From assembly GCA_002361615.1 (NCBI GenBank), contig DETK01000032.1, forward strand, positions 1 through 40,830: a stretch of DNA of 40,830 bases, given 5' to 3'. This stretch comes from Bacteroidales bacterium UBA3290. GTDB lineage: Bacteria; Bacteroidota; Bacteroidia; Bacteroidales; UBA932. This document shows, one piece after another, positions 39,810 through 40,830 of this stretch (position 1 is its first letter; every line of letters starts with the position of its first letter). The notes under the pieces are model-generated. The model was given only the letters and a program-made list of their open reading frames with translations, made no database searches and was not told the origin of the DNA. A program made the translations under genes and the position numbers.

Positions 39810-40830
39810 ATGGAAAGCCGCCGCATCTTTGTCGAGAAAAAGCCCGCCTTCCGGGTGGAGGCCGAAAGCCTTCGGAAAGAATTCAACGAGAACCTGTCGG
39901 TCCAGCTGCGCAGCCTGCGACTCGTCAATCTTTACGACCTGACCGGCTTCAGCGACGACCTGCTGGACAAATGCCGCTATACGGTCTTCGGTGAAAGGGT
40001 ATCCGATACCGTCTCCGACGCCCTCGACCTGACGGGTCGTCGCTACCTGGCCGTTGAGTATATCCCCGGCCAGTTCGACCAGCGCGCTTCTTCAGCCCTC
40101 GACTGTGTCCATCTGATCGATCCGGCCGCCCAGGTCGAAATCCGCAGCGGCCGCCTGCTGATCTTCGACGACGACTTCTCCGATGAAGGGCTCGAAGCGG
40201 TTCGCCGCTACTTCATCAACGCCGTGGAGAGCCGCGAGAAAGACCTTTCGGTAATCGCGGGCCGCGAAGCGGCCGCCGTCCGTCCGCTGGCCTCGCTCGA
40301 GGGCTTCACCGATATGGAGGAGAAGGATTTCGCGGCCTTCTGCCGCGACTGGGGGCTGGCCATGAACACCGACGACCTGCGCGAAGTGGTGCTTCATTTC
40401 CGGAAGGAAGGCCGCAACCCCACCGAGACGGAACTCCGCATCCTCGACACCTATTGGAGCGACCACTGCCGCCACACCACCTTCACGACCCATCTGACCG
40501 ATATCCGCGTGGAGGACTCTTTCATCAAACCGGCGCTGGAAGCTGACCTGAAACAGCTGGATGCCATCCGCCACGAACTTGGCCGCGACGGCAAGCCGCT
40601 CTGCCTCATGGAACTGGCTACCATCGGCGCCCGTTATCTGAAACAAAAAGGGGTGCTCGACAACCAGGAGCAGAGCGAAGAGAACAATGCCTGCAGTATC
40701 GTCATCGACGTGGATGTGGACGGTCAGAACGAAAAATGGCTGCTGCAGTTCAAGAACGAGACCCACAACCACCCGACGGAGATCGAACCCTTCGGCGGTG
40801 CGGCAACCTGCCTCGGCGGCGCGATCCGCG
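39810..40830 (+). CDS. purL: Phosphoribosylformylglycinamidine synthase, N-terminal part (cut by window end)
   Basis: The frame from ATG 39810 is open to the end of the window (340 codons) and has no stop. The protein opens MESRRIFVEKKPAFRVEAES. It contains the FGAM synthase linker and first domain features: DTYWSDHCRHTTF and, near the cut, KNETHNHPTEIEPFGGAATCLGGAIR, the ATP-binding signature of PurL. The position of these motifs (about 220 and 310) fits the long single-chain PurL (about 1,200-1,300 aa, with a glutaminase domain at the C terminus), not the split PurSLQ form. It would convert FGAR to FGAM and is cotranscribed with purE. Confidence 0.93.
   Translation, partial: MESRRIFVEKKPAFRVEAESLRKEFNENLSVQLRSLRLVNLYDLTGFSDDLLDKCRYTVFGERVSDTVSDALDLTGRRYLAVEYIPGQFDQRASSALDCVHLIDPAAQVEIRSGRLLIFDDDFSDEGLEAVRRYFINAVESREKDLSVIAGREAAAVRPLASLEGFTDMEEKDFAAFCRDWGLAMNTDDLREVVLHFRKEGRNPTETELRILDTYWSDHCRHTTFTTHLTDIRVEDSFIKPALEADLKQLDAIRHELGRDGKPLCLMELATIGARYLKQKGVLDNQEQSEENNACSIVIDVDVDGQNEKWLLQFKNETHNHPTEIEPFGGAATCLGGAIR

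Overview
The window is a chromosomal stretch of a GC-rich Bacteroidota genome, most likely order Bacteroidales. Evidence for this is the set of promoters of the TAnnTTTG class (several with a TTTG box 19 bases upstream), the lack of Shine-Dalgarno sequences, a TonB receptor paired with a DUF4249 lipoprotein, and DUF4296 and DUF5020 family proteins. I see no insertion sequence, phage gene or CRISPR array. Genus cannot be fixed by eye; a gut or rumen Bacteroidales with about 60 percent GC fits.

Layout. 1-351: hairpin-rich repeats and a tRNA-Phe on the minus strand. 352-8250: priA, a YgiQ-type radical SAM gene, a small acidic protein, a CLC channel with CBS domains, and tex. 8247-11633: TonB receptor plus DUF4249 lipoprotein. 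11678-18322: a dolichol-phosphate-mannose-type glycosyltransferase, an EamA transporter, an Asp/Glu racemase, ftsY, pheT and a UbiA prenyltransferase. 18330-19733 (minus): two membrane proteins, facing a DUF4296 lipoprotein across a symmetric divergent promoter. 19789-22795: the lipoprotein, dtd, deoC and an amidohydrolase.

22798-28861 is the most unusual block. Five tightly packed genes encode a (p)ppGpp synthetase, an HD alarmone-hydrolase domain fused to an APH-like kinase, a lipid-kinase-like domain fused to an RsbW-type serine kinase, a membrane SpoIIE-type phosphatase with a dCache-like sensor, and a STAS antagonist. Together they look like a complete partner-switching module joined to alarmone metabolism, with no sigma factor beside it. 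It is followed by a nucleobase-uptake group (NCS2 permease, Tsx-like DUF5020 outer-membrane protein, AzgA-type permease).

32427-33691 is a small accessory patch with two short genes, strong hairpins and short repeats. From 33692 to 39087 on the minus strand runs a pyrimidine operon, pyrC-pyrK-pyrD-pyrF-pyrE-pyrB, in which PyrB carries a C-terminal zinc motif like that of PyrI. Its leader contains a promoter, an 18-codon reading frame whose stop codon lies in an intrinsic terminator hairpin, and then pyrC. This is the arrangement expected of translation-coupled attenuation. Divergent from it, purE and the start of purL (cut by the window end) begin a purine operon.
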